A stretch of 22,508 nt of DNA from an uncultured Flavobacteriales bacterium (GTDB lineage Bacteria > Bacteroidota > Bacteroidia > Flavobacteriales > Crocinitomicaceae), in the NCBI GenBank assembly GCA_946886545.1, contig CAMPIU010000004.1, positions 1 to 22,508 on the forward strand, written 5' to 3'. The notes under the pieces were generated by a model that worked only from the letters and a program-made list of their open reading frames with translations, ran no database searches and had not been told where the DNA came from. This document shows, piece by piece, positions 1-7,143 of this stretch. The translations under genes were made by a program, and so were the position numbers. Positions within the stretch are counted from its first letter, which is position 1. Each line of letters begins with the position of its first letter.

Positions 1-1099
1 GGGGAATTTCCGTATTGCTTGCTCTTCCTACCAATTCGGCTTGTACAGAGCATTTTTTGAATTCTGCAGCTAATGAAAGCCCGTAATCGTGGTTGTTTTG
101 GTAAACGGTAGAACCCGGAAAATAAAGTTTGTAGTAATCAATATTGTACCATTCGTAGCGGTAAACGGCCAGCACTTTCAACACGTGATTCTCATTTGCA
201 AAAAAACGATAGGTGGGAGTTATCCAGAGCGCATTTTTCGGCGCATAGGAAAACTCGAAATTATTCGTAGGAAAGTTGAGTAAGCTTGCAAGAGCAAAGT
301 CGAGTGAAAAACCTTGCCGGTTGATCAGGTATTGTTTAAAATGAGCATAGACCTGGTCTGAAAGAATGTGTCTGCGAAACAAACCTGCAATGGCATTGCT
401 GAATTCGTTGTGATTGGTTGGTGTCAATTTTGGGAGTTCCAGCGTGTCTTTACAAAAGTCCTCCATGAATTGGTTGACCTCTTCAGCGGAATCAAAGAAT
501 GCGAGGCCCTGAATGACCTTTTTCAAAGGTTGATCGATCGAGTCCATGAAATCTGTGATTGATTTTACTCCCGGATTATCAAGAGCCTGTTCTCGTATAA
601 TTGCGAATTTGTTTTCAAAGATATCAGCGCTTCTCAATCGTTTCCGGTAATTTTCGATCGTGTCCCTGTCATTCTTTCCTCCAAAATAAACGGAAGTTCT
701 TGCTCCGAAACCCAGTGCATTGGATTGAGTACTGTCACCTAATAAAAAGCTTTGTGAAGATGAAATAGAAAAGGAAGCATTTCTCAGAAAGGATTGCCAG
801 GCAGTCGGATACAAGTATTCACTTAGATTGATGTGTGGATTCGTTGACCAGTAAGGTGTGAACTCAATGGCCAGATCTTTCGGAATAACGATACTCCCGG
901 CATCCGTAAAATTATTGTAGAGAGCAGTTTCTAAAGCATTCAAAGTCTTTGGGGCCAAAACGGTTGTTGGCTGCATTCCGGTAATTGCAGATGCAGGAGA
1001 TGCAGGAGCTGTTAATCGTTGCAACTTTTCCTGCGAGTCATCCTGTGCAAATGTGAAGACTGATAAACAGGAAATCCATCCAAAAAGCAAAATTTTCAT
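1..1099 (-). CDS. Secreted hypothetical protein, 3' end beyond window
   Basis: An open frame of 366 codons runs from the ATG at 1099 to the left edge without a stop, so the C-terminus is missing. It starts with a typical signal peptide (MKILLFGWISCLSVFTFAQD, cleavage probably before Q19), so the product is exported to the periplasm, outer membrane or surface. The mature part has a stretch IEFTPYW near residue 82 and many aromatic residues in alternating patterns further on (for example RYEWYNIDYYKLYF near residue 320), which could fit outer-membrane beta-strands; that is inference. I recognise no family. Its ATG overlaps the stop of the upstream gene (ATGA, 1096-1099), so the two are probably co-transcribed and translationally coupled. 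No Shine-Dalgarno is visible. Confidence 0.85.
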   Translation of the reverse strand, partial: MKILLFGWISCLSVFTFAQDDSQEKLQRLTAPASPASAITGMQPTTVLAPKTLNALETALYNNFTDAGSIVIPKDLAIEFTPYWSTNPHINLSEYLYPTAWQSFLRNASFSISSSQSFLLGDSTQSNALGFGARTSVYFGGKNDRDTIENYRKRLRSADIFENKFAIIREQALDNPGVKSITDFMDSIDQPLKKVIQGLAFFDSAEEVNQFMEDFCKDTLELPKLTPTNHNEFSNAIAGLFRRHILSDQVYAHFKQYLINRQGFSLDFALASLLNFPTNNFEFSYAPKNALWITPTYRFFANENHVLKVLAVYRYEWYNIDYYKLYFPGSTVYQNNHDYGLSLAAEFKKCSVQAELVGRASNTEIP

Positions 1100-1458
1100 G
1101 GCGCCAGGAATTTGATTTTAATACTTATTTGGGGTCTGTCCTGCACCGATGTCGGATTTTTATGGCATACCAAAACCGTTCCGTTCACTTTGAAGTTGAC
1201 TTCAATTTGATCTACTTCACCGGCGGGACAAGTCAGGGTTGAGCTAACATACGTTGTTCCCCGTAGAGAACTTCCCTTGCCTAAGCCCTGTGAACCATTG
1301 TCTATAAGTGTAGGGATGTTGTTGTTGGTTGGAGTAGCAAAATCGGTAGTTGCTGTTGTTGCAGAAGAAATGATCTCCACCTGAAAAGTAGCAGCAGCGT
1401 CGTCTGCTAATGTGAAATTACATTCGTAAGGATAAACAATAGTTTCCTGATCAGTCAT
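1096..1458 (-). CDS. Small beta-rich hypothetical protein
   Basis: This 120-residue protein has no signal peptide and no transmembrane segment. It is rich in Thr, Ser, Val and Asn and shows alternating hydrophobic patterns (FQVEIISS, DQIEVNFKVNGTVLVCH, QISIKIKFLAP), suggesting an all-beta, perhaps immunoglobulin-like, fold. Three cysteines are present (near residues 14, 78 and 98). I do not recognise the family. It is the first gene of a two-gene unit with the secreted protein that follows, linked by an ATGA start-stop overlap, which suggests related functions. A plausible Bacteroidota promoter lies just upstream (1484-1514). The start at 1458 has no Shine-Dalgarno, as usual in this window. 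Confidence 0.7.
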   Translation of the reverse strand: MTDQETIVYPYECNFTLADDAAATFQVEIISSATTATTDFATPTNNNIPTLIDNGSQGLGKGSSLRGTTYVSSTLTCPAGEVDQIEVNFKVNGTVLVCHKNPTSVQDRPQISIKIKFLAP

Positions 1459-1483
1459 AAGAATAGCGGGTTAAAATGCATAC

Positions 1484-1514
1484 CAAAGTAATATAAATTC
1501 TGAATTCAATCAAT
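1484..1514 (-). promoter_or_regulatory. Putative Bacteroidota promoter of the 1458 gene
   Basis: On the minus strand an ATTG box (1514-1511) is followed by 19 nt and TTACTTTG (1491-1484), one mismatch from the Bacteroidota -7 consensus TAnnTTTG. The start codon lies 25 nt further on. This is a pattern match only. Confidence 0.4.
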
Positions 1515-1591
1515 TAGGGTCAGATTTTTTTTGGAAAATGAGTAGATTAAATGGGATTAGCGTTCCTAACACATCTCAGCTTAGTACAAAT

Positions 1592-1622
1592 AAAAAATCC
1601 CAGGCGTTGTAAAGCCTGGGAT
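1592..1622 (-). terminator. Intrinsic terminator of tRNA-Ser
   Basis: The arms ATCCCAGGC and GCCTGGGAT (1597-1605 and 1614-1622) form a perfect 9-bp stem with an 8-nt loop. On the minus strand it is followed by six Ts (1597-1592). It sits just downstream of the tRNA 3' end and so closes that transcript. Confidence 0.85.
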
Positions 1623-1628
1623 CAGTTC

Positions 1629-1718
1629 TGGCAGAGAGGAAGAGATTCGAACTCTCGATACAGTTACCCGTATACTACCTTTCCAGGGTAGCTCCTTCAA
1701 CCACTCGGACACCTCTCT
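1629..1718 (-). tRNA. tRNA-Ser (GGA)
   Basis: The minus strand folds as a class II tRNA. The acceptor arm AGAGAGG pairs with CCTCTCT, and the D-arm region reads TCCGAGTGGTTGAAGGA. The anticodon stem CTACC/GGTAG encloses the loop CTGGAAA (anticodon GGA, reading UCC and UCU). A long variable arm is built from TATAC/GTATC, and the T-loop is TTCGAAT. The discriminator base is G, as expected for serine, and the CCA end is encoded (1631-1629). Confidence 0.96.
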
Positions 1719-1732
1719 ATTTTAGTGGAGTG

Positions 1733-1740
1733 CAAAAATA
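1733..1740 (-). promoter_or_regulatory. -7 promoter box of tRNA-Ser
   Basis: TATTTTTG on the minus strand matches the Bacteroidota TAnnTTTG box exactly and ends 14 nt before the mature tRNA 5' end. No good TTTG box is seen 19-21 nt upstream, so the match rests on the -7 element alone. Confidence 0.5.
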
Positions 1741-1798
1741 CAACTTTTCTTTGAATCCGGATAATCCTTGTAGAATACTTTGAATGATTTTTTGGAAT

Positions 1799-2080
1799 TC
1801 ATTCATTTTCCTCTTTTAACCTGTTTACTTCTTTCTGAAGTTGATGGACCTTGTTCAACAGGTGTTTAATGGTTTCCAGGCCTTCGATATTGATCTCCAG
1901 TTCATAATGCAGATGCATGTATTTTTCGAGATCGGAGAGTTGTTCAAAAGAAATATACAGGGTTTCGTCGGAATGAATCAACTCAATTAAGCCATGTTCA
2001 TCCAGTTTTTGCACGAATGAAGTTTCAATGTTGTAATAAACGCAGCATTGTTCAATGGAGATCTTATTTGCTGTTTCCAT
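1799..2080 (-). CDS. cbpM: Chaperone modulator CbpM-like protein
   Basis: A small protein of 93 residues from the ATG at 2080 (METANKIS...). It has a MerR-like winged-helix pattern at the N-terminus (ISIEQCCVYYNIETSFVQKLDEHGLIEL) and a C-terminal coiled coil (HLLNKVHQLQKEVNRLKEENE). That architecture and its position directly behind a CbpA-type J protein are typical of CbpM, which binds the J-domain of CbpA and restrains its co-chaperone and DNA-binding activity. The open frame extends upstream to a TTG at 2107, but the ATG is preferred. With it the gene overlaps the 3' end of the J-protein gene by 17 bp, indicating co-translation. The family call rests on pattern and context. Confidence 0.8.
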   Translation of the reverse strand: METANKISIEQCCVYYNIETSFVQKLDEHGLIELIHSDETLYISFEQLSDLEKYMHLHYELEINIEGLETIKHLLNKVHQLQKEVNRLKEENE

Positions 2081-2990
2081 GTTCTTTTGTTTTACGTTCT
2101 TTGGCAAGCTGCTCGACTAATTCTTTTTCCTTCGCTGTAAGTCCGGTTGGGATCTTGATTTGGTAAGTCACATACAAATCGCCGAATACTCCCTCCTTTT
2201 TATAGATGGGAAAACCTTTTCCTTTTAGTCGGACTTTCGTGCCGTTTTGAGTTTCAGGAGCTATGGTCATCTTCACCTTTCCCCCAAGTGTATCAATAAT
2301 TTCTTCCCCGCCCAATAGTGATTTATAGAGATCAAGGGATACATTCATATACAGATCATTTCCTTTGCGCGTATATGCCGTATTGTTTTTAATTTCGAAG
2401 GTAATATACAAATCGCCATTGGGACCGCCGTTTACACCGGGAGCACCATATCCGGCCAATTTTATTTCCTGACCATTCTCAATCCCGGCAGGTACGGTTA
2501 TGCGTATATTTTTTCCATTTACCGTAAATGTTTGCTGATGGGTTTTATATGCTTCAGTTAAACTTAGCTCCACCGCTGCACGAAAATCCTGACCTTTAAA
2601 CCTTGTTTGCCTTCCACCACCGCTATTACCGAACATCGAAGAAAAGAAATCCGAGTAGCCGCTTTCATCCCCGTAAGTAAAATATTCGCTACCGCCAAAT
2701 GGATTTCCCTGGCCTTGCGCACCGGATGATCTTTGCTGTTTGCGTGCTTGTTCAAATTGCTCGGCATGCTTCCAGTCTTTTCCGTACTGATCATATTTCT
2801 TCCTGTTTTCAGGATCTCCCAATACTTCATTTGCCTCGTTGATCTGCTGGAATAGTTTTCCGGCTTCGGGGTTGTTGGGGTTTAGATCAGGATGATGTTT
2901 ACGTGCCAATTTCCGATACGCTTTTTTGATATCGTCGGTAGTTGCATTCCTGTCAACACCTAAAATTTTATAATAATCAATGTAATCCAT
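2064..2990 (-). CDS. cbpA: CbpA-type DnaJ-like co-chaperone
   Basis: A 308-residue J-domain protein. The J domain covers residues about 4-70 with the HPD motif at 33-35, which stimulates the ATPase of DnaK/Hsp70. A Gly/Phe/Ser-rich linker follows (about 88-130), then the two beta-barrel substrate-binding domains of the DnaJ C-terminal region (about 133-283; LAGYGAPGVNGGPNGDLYI, LKGKGFPIYKKEGVFGDLYV). The four CxxCxGxG zinc-finger repeats of classical DnaJ are absent, so this is a class II, CbpA/DnaJ2-like protein acting in cytoplasmic protein folding. The downstream overlapping CbpM-like gene strengthens this call. In relatives the annotation may simply be J domain-containing protein. No convincing promoter was found upstream. 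Confidence 0.92.
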   Translation of the reverse strand: MDYIDYYKILGVDRNATTDDIKKAYRKLARKHHPDLNPNNPEAGKLFQQINEANEVLGDPENRKKYDQYGKDWKHAEQFEQARKQQRSSGAQGQGNPFGGSEYFTYGDESGYSDFFSSMFGNSGGGRQTRFKGQDFRAAVELSLTEAYKTHQQTFTVNGKNIRITVPAGIENGQEIKLAGYGAPGVNGGPNGDLYITFEIKNNTAYTRKGNDLYMNVSLDLYKSLLGGEEIIDTLGGKVKMTIAPETQNGTKVRLKGKGFPIYKKEGVFGDLYVTYQIKIPTGLTAKEKELVEQLAKERKTKEHGNSK

Positions 2991-3000
2991 GTTATAGGCC

Positions 3001-3225
3001 TTGTAGTATTAAGTTAAGGTTTAAATGGGTATTATGCAAGTTAATAAAAGATGCTTAAATTTCAGAGAATTGATGCATGATTTTGGTTTTTAGGTTCGAA
3101 TCTTATTGAAATAGAATGAATTCGTCACCTTTTCAATACCTGTTTTTTTTGTAAAAAGGTAAAAGAATAGCCGATCTTTGACCAATCAGAAAAAATAATT
3201 AGCACACATTTAAATTAAACGAGAA
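3001..3225. other. Divergent intergenic region, 225 bp
   Basis: This AT-rich spacer separates the divergent J-protein gene and the secreted propeller gene. It holds a candidate promoter for the latter (3148-3180) and an inverted repeat ACCTTTT/AAAAGGT (3127-3133 and 3154-3160) flanking a T8 run. The repeat overlaps the putative -33 box and could be an operator or chance. No gene is seen. Confidence 0.5.
3148..3180 (+). promoter_or_regulatory. Putative promoter of the propeller gene
   Basis: TTTG (3148-3151), 21 nt, then GATCTTTG (3173-3180), one mismatch from TAnnTTTG. The predicted transcript would have a leader of about 40 nt before the ATG at 3226. Confidence 0.4.
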
Positions 3226-4902
3226 ATGACAGTTAAATCTTTTCAAATCCTGCTAAACATAATTTTTGCAATCATGAGTATAAACTCCTTTGGACAAAAC
3301 TTTGAGTGGGTAAAACAAATAGGCGCTGCCGGCTGGGATGAAGGAACTGCTATAAAAACAGATCAAAATAATCATATTTACACCGTAGGACTTTTTATTG
3401 GAACAGTTGATTTTGATCCGGGGATAGGTATTTTCAACCTGACCTCCGTTGGAGAAAAAGATGCCTTCATATGTAAATTGGACGCTGCAGGAAATTTTCT
3501 TTGGGCGAAACAATATGGAGACAGTGCTGCGATTGACGAAAAAAGCTCTCTTGGAATAGACTTTTCCGGGAATCTGTACATCACCAATTCATTTTTAGGA
3601 ACTGTAGATTTTGACCCCGGGATTGGAACCTTTAATTTAACTTCTCAGGGATCGGATAGAGATATTTTTATCCAAAAATTAGATGCAAATGGAAACTTTA
3701 TCTGGGCTAAACAAATAGGCGGACCATTTGTTCCTTTATTTCCAACTCCAGCCCATAGCAATGCTATTTCAGTTGATGTCATTGGAAATCTATACCTGAC
3801 AGGATATTTTGACGGAACGGTAGATTTTGATCCGGATACAACTTCCACTTTTAATATGACTTCTCAATTTAATGCCAGCGATATCTTTATCTGTAAATTG
3901 GATACCGACGGCAATTTTGTTTGGGCGAAACAATTCACCGGGACACAGTCTCATGGCGGAGTTGGTTATGCTCTTGATGTAGATGGAAGCGGTGATGTAT
4001 ATTCCACCGGAACTATTGGCGGAACTGTTGATTTTGATCCGGGTCAGGGGACTTTTTATCTTAATCCTTCAGTCCCGCTTCAAACGGAAATTTATGTTAG
4101 TAAATTAGATGCAATGGGCAATTTTGTTTGGGCAAAAGCAATGGGCCCCGGTGAAGGTTCTGCGATTGTTTTAGACGAGAATAGTGCTGTATATTCCAGT
4201 GGCTGGACTCCTTCCGGATATGTACCTGCTATTAATAAGCATGATTCAGCCGGTAATCTTTTATGGTCGAGACAACTTGGTGGATCGAATGGGCAATCCA
4301 TAGCATTGGATAACAGTGGCAACGTATATACAACAGGTCTTTGTTTTGGAACTAACGACTTTGATCCGGGGCCGGGAGTTTTTAATCTTACAGGAGGAAC
4401 CAGTGATTCTTACATCAGTAAGTTAGATTCAACAGGTAATTTCGTTTGGGCAGGTTTGTTAACCGGGACCAGCCAGGTTTGGGTGAATTCTTTAGACGTT
4501 GATACCGATAATAATGTATACACGATTGGTTATTTTAATGAGACAGCCGACTTTGATCCTTCCACCTCAATTTTCAATCTAAATAGTCCGGCTGTTGGTT
4601 ATGACATTTTTATCCACAAATTAAGCACAAATGCTGTTGCGGGACTTGCTACAACTGGTTTTGAAGAGTATATTAAAATATTTCCGAACCCAACTGAGGG
4701 CAATCTTATAATTGAATTTGACAGGGAATATGATGAGCTGAATTTAGTTCTTAGAAATATACTTGGGCAAGTAGTAACAACAAAAGATATAAGTTCCGAA
4801 AAACAAATGGAACTGCAAATTAATGGAGAAAGTGGTATTTACCTCTTGGAAATATCTGATCGGGAAAATCACAAAGCAGTTCTAAGGATTATTAAGAAAT
4901 AA
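3226..4902 (+). CDS. Secreted seven-repeat beta-propeller protein with T9SS sorting domain
   Basis: A 558-residue protein with a signal peptide (residues 1-23, cleavage probably after SFG). The body is built from about 60-residue repeats carrying YxTGxFxGTVDFDPG, FNLTS, DxFIxKLD and GNFxWAKQ. Seven W-strand segments (EWVKQ, FLWAKQ, FIWAKQ twice or its variants, FVWAKA, LLWSRQ, FVWAGL) and seven KLD-type segments can be counted. Six repeats keep the FDP motif; the fifth (SSGWTPSGYVPA) has lost it. The pattern resembles the SBBP beta-propeller repeat family. Residues 483-558 (IKIFPNPTEG ... GIYLLEISD) form a type A T9SS C-terminal sorting domain, so the product should cross the outer membrane by the gliding/Por secretion system and be released or surface-bound. 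The binding partner is unknown. Confidence 0.88.
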   Translation: MTVKSFQILLNIIFAIMSINSFGQNFEWVKQIGAAGWDEGTAIKTDQNNHIYTVGLFIGTVDFDPGIGIFNLTSVGEKDAFICKLDAAGNFLWAKQYGDSAAIDEKSSLGIDFSGNLYITNSFLGTVDFDPGIGTFNLTSQGSDRDIFIQKLDANGNFIWAKQIGGPFVPLFPTPAHSNAISVDVIGNLYLTGYFDGTVDFDPDTTSTFNMTSQFNASDIFICKLDTDGNFVWAKQFTGTQSHGGVGYALDVDGSGDVYSTGTIGGTVDFDPGQGTFYLNPSVPLQTEIYVSKLDAMGNFVWAKAMGPGEGSAIVLDENSAVYSSGWTPSGYVPAINKHDSAGNLLWSRQLGGSNGQSIALDNSGNVYTTGLCFGTNDFDPGPGVFNLTGGTSDSYISKLDSTGNFVWAGLLTGTSQVWVNSLDVDTDNNVYTIGYFNETADFDPSTSIFNLNSPAVGYDIFIHKLSTNAVAGLATTGFEEYIKIFPNPTEGNLIIEFDREYDELNLVLRNILGQVVTTKDISSEKQMELQINGESGIYLLEISDRENHKAVLRIIKK

Positions 4903-4914
4903 AGTGTTCAACCT

Positions 4915-5034
4915 TTATTGCACTAGAGTTATCTGAATTTTCTCAATCACATGCTTTGATTTCAACTTATTCGGAACGAGCTGAATCTCTACCTGCGAAT
5001 GAGTATTGGCTTGCACCTGGACGATCTGAACATC
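4915..5034 (-). pseudogene. Possible 3' remnant of a lost gene
   Basis: On the minus strand a frame ending in TAA at 4915 reads like coding sequence for about 40 codons (VQIVQVQANTHSQVEI followed by QLVPNKLKSKHVIEKI and ITLVQ). It is open as far as the ABC transporter 3' end but has no ATG or TTG; the only in-frame GTG would give about 30 residues. The hairpin at 5036-5073 lies in its upstream part. I see a decayed gene tail or chance; the family is not recognised. Confidence 0.25.
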
Positions 5035-5035
5035 A

Positions 5036-5089
5036 AACCGGTAGGGGCGTAAAATTTTACACCCATACCGGTTTATTCTATATTTTTTT
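5036..5089 (+). terminator. Long hairpin terminator after the propeller gene
   Basis: AACCGGTA (5036-5043) pairs with TACCGGTT (5066-5073). The inner bases continue pairing (GGGGCGTAAA against TTTACACCCA) with two mismatches, giving a stem of about 18 bp. A T-rich tail with seven Ts ends at 5089. On the plus strand it would end the propeller transcript. The T run overlaps the stop codon of the convergent ABC gene, so it may also stop read-through between the two units. Confidence 0.65.
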
Positions 5090-6848
5090 ACGCTAAAATC
5101 ACATCATCTCTTCGTTCACCGATCTGCTGTCTCCACATGGCGTAATACAAGCCTTTTTCATCCAGTAATTCACTGTGCTTCCCGGTTTCGATGATGAGGC
5201 CTTTTTCCAATACGAAAATGCGGTCTGCATGCATGATAGTCGACAAACGATGCGCAATCAGAACTGTAATGTGTTCTTTTTTGTCGGTAATCTCACGAAT
5301 TGTGTTCGAAATAGCTTCTTCCGTTAATGAATCCAAAGCAGAAGTCGCTTCGTCGAAAACCATCAATCTTGGATGGCGTAACAAAGCTCTGGCAATCGAC
5401 AAACGTTGTTTTTCACCACCGCTCAGTTTCATTCCACCTTCACCGATTACAGTGTCGATCCCGTTTTCACTGCGGGCGATGAGGTTCGTACACGATGCTT
5501 TATTTAAAGCCTCGTTGATTTCGTCATCCGTTGCATCCGGTTTTACGAACAAGAGATTTTCTTTGATTGTTCCGGAGAACAATTGCGTGTCTTGTGTTAC
5601 AAAGCCCAGTTGCTGCTGCAATTCTTCCTTGTCAATTTCGGTACTGCTTACCCCGTTGTAGGTAATCTCACCTGTTGGAGCGCTGTACAAACCAACCAAT
5701 AATTTCACCAGTGTACTTTTCCCCGAACCGCTTGGCCCGACGAAAGCAATGGTTTCTCCTTTGTTCACTTCAAACGAAATGGAACTCAATGCATCGTAAG
5801 TAGCGCTTTTATGACGGAAACCTACGTTGTTGAAAGCTAATTTTTCAATTGCATTTAATTTGGTCGGTTTCGATGGTTTCACTTCGACCGGTGTATTGAT
5901 GATTTGTTCAAAATTATGCAAGGATGCTTCTGCTTCTCGGTAAGAGATGATCACGTTACCGACTTCCTGCAAAGGTCCGAAAATAAAGAAGGAATAGAAC
6001 TGTAATGTCATAATCTGACCTAAGGTCAAGGTGTCTTTGAATAACAAATACATCAGGAAGAACATGATGGACTGGCGCATGAAATTCACAAAAGTTCCCT
6101 GGATAAAGGAAATGCTTCGGATCTGTCGCACCTTTTTCAATTCCAGCTGCAGAATTTTGCGGGTAGTGTCGTTCAAGCGTTCTGTTTCCTGTGTTGCAAG
6201 CCCCAAACTTTTCACCAATTCGATGTTGCGTAAACTTTCCGTGGTACTTCCCGCCAATTGATTGGTTTCCTTTACAATAGTGGTTTGTACTTTCTTGATG
6301 CGTTTGGATAATTTATTCGTAATGAAACTCAGCAATAAAGCTGATCCCAAATAGACAAGAATTAATCCCGGATGAACACTCAATGCATAAACGATCACAA
6401 AGACCAAACCTACCAATGAAGTAAAAAGGATATTTACAAAGTTCATGATGAAGCGTTCATTGTCTGTCCTTACTTTTTGAAGGATATTCAATGTTTCACC
6501 ACTGCGTTTGTCTTCGAATTCATTGAATGGAATTTGTAAAGTGTGTTTCAAACCGTCGGTGTAAATGTCTGCACCCACTTTTTGGATCGTCAGGTTCACA
6601 GTATAATCCTGGAAAGCTTTGGCAATGCGGCTCACCATAGCTGCTCCGATAGCTAAGCCAATAAATGATCCGACTCCAACAAGGAATTCCCTTTGGGCGA
6701 AATCGTCTTTATGATTTGCAAATTTGTCGAGGATTCTCCCGAAGATATAAGGGTCTAAAAGTGAGAAAATTTGGTTGATACTTGCTAGTATCATGGAAAG
6801 GAACACAAGTCCTTTGTAACGTTTTAAGTAGGATACGAGTATTTTCAT
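5088..6848 (-). CDS. ABC exporter half-transporter (permease-ATPase fusion)
   Basis: A full-length 586-residue half-transporter. The N-terminal part (about 1-310) is a six-helix ABC exporter membrane domain. The C-terminal part is the ATPase, with Walker A GPSGSGKST (371-379), Q-loop Q419, signature LSGGE (475-479), Walker B LMVFDE (495-500), D-loop SALD and H-loop H533 (AHRLST). It should act as a homodimer or heterodimer in the inner membrane, exporting lipids, drugs or peptides. The substrate cannot be told from sequence. The type resembles MsbA/multidrug exporters, without a C39 peptidase domain. It stands alone, transcribed toward the propeller gene, and no partner half is adjacent. The start codon is an ATG without Shine-Dalgarno. 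Confidence 0.95.
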   Translation of the reverse strand: MKILVSYLKRYKGLVFLSMILASINQIFSLLDPYIFGRILDKFANHKDDFAQREFLVGVGSFIGLAIGAAMVSRIAKAFQDYTVNLTIQKVGADIYTDGLKHTLQIPFNEFEDKRSGETLNILQKVRTDNERFIMNFVNILFTSLVGLVFVIVYALSVHPGLILVYLGSALLLSFITNKLSKRIKKVQTTIVKETNQLAGSTTESLRNIELVKSLGLATQETERLNDTTRKILQLELKKVRQIRSISFIQGTFVNFMRQSIMFFLMYLLFKDTLTLGQIMTLQFYSFFIFGPLQEVGNVIISYREAEASLHNFEQIINTPVEVKPSKPTKLNAIEKLAFNNVGFRHKSATYDALSSISFEVNKGETIAFVGPSGSGKSTLVKLLVGLYSAPTGEITYNGVSSTEIDKEELQQQLGFVTQDTQLFSGTIKENLLFVKPDATDDEINEALNKASCTNLIARSENGIDTVIGEGGMKLSGGEKQRLSIARALLRHPRLMVFDEATSALDSLTEEAISNTIREITDKKEHITVLIAHRLSTIMHADRIFVLEKGLIIETGKHSELLDEKGLYYAMWRQQIGERRDDVILA

Positions 6849-6960
6849 GAAATCTAAATTTGGTGTTTTTTTCCTGAGGAATGAATGATATTGAAAATAA
6901 TAATGAGTTTGAATTGTTGTTTCAACAGGAGGTGTAAAAGTAATAAAAAGTTGGGTTTAA

Positions 6961-7077
6961 AACCACAATAGGTCACATAGAAAACATAGAATAATTATAC
7001 TAAAACAGTTGCGGTATTTTACTTAAGCGATACAATCTTCCTTTTATCAACTATGTGACCTATATTCCTATGTGGTT
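6961..7077. repeat. Palindromic intergenic element, copy 1
   Basis: The left arm (6961-6980, AACCACAATAGGTCACATAG) and right arm (7051-7077, containing CTATGTGACCTAT and CCTATGTGGTT) are inverted copies. The right arm is a few bases longer. The left arm is followed by a second ACATAG unit (6982-6987). The inner 63 bp are AT-rich and non-coding. A diverged version of the right arm occurs upstream of asnS (16444-16465), so this is probably a dispersed genomic repeat (REP- or MITE-like) rather than a single operator. Confidence 0.65.
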
Positions 7078-7078
7078 C

Positions 7079-7112
7079 AAAAAAACCTCCCTTCAGTTTG
7101 ATCCGAAGAGAG
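7079..7112 (-). terminator. Intrinsic terminator of the efflux operon
   Basis: On the minus strand CTCTCTTCGG (7112-7103) and CTGAAGGGAG (7096-7087) form a 10-bp stem with two G-U pairs and a 6-nt loop. Seven Ts follow (7085-7079). It lies about 30 nt after the stop of the pump gene. Confidence 0.8.
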
Positions 7113-7143
7113 ACTCGTGTTTATTATTAGGGGTAACTCAAAC

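Larger units (their letters stand above)
6849..7143. other. Intergenic region between ABC exporter and efflux operon, 295 bp
   Basis: It contains the efflux operon terminator (7079-7112), an inverted-repeat element (6961-7077) and about 110 bp upstream of the ABC gene. I found no clear TAnnTTTG box for the ABC gene there. No ORF with coding character is visible. Confidence 0.5.

Noticed and set aside
89..562. Two plus-strand ORFs of 64 codons (89-283 and 368-562)
   Set aside because: They lie antisense to the continuous 366-codon secreted protein frame on the minus strand, which has a signal peptide and natural coding character.
1538..1615. 25-codon plus-strand ORF between the hypothetical gene and tRNA-Ser
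   Set aside because: It runs through the tRNA terminator hairpin and has no promoter or coding character.
1629..1718. tRNA-Ser as an integration site of a mobile element
   Set aside because: No integrase gene and no direct repeat of the tRNA 3' end were seen in the window.
2081..2107. TTG start extending the CbpM-like protein by nine residues
   Set aside because: The extra residues overlap the J-protein coding sequence more deeply, have no supporting ribosome site, and an ATG follows directly at 2080.
3226..4902. The repeated stretches as a CRISPR or DNA tandem repeat
   Set aside because: The repetition is at protein level with diverged codons in a single open frame; there are no short identical repeats with spacers.
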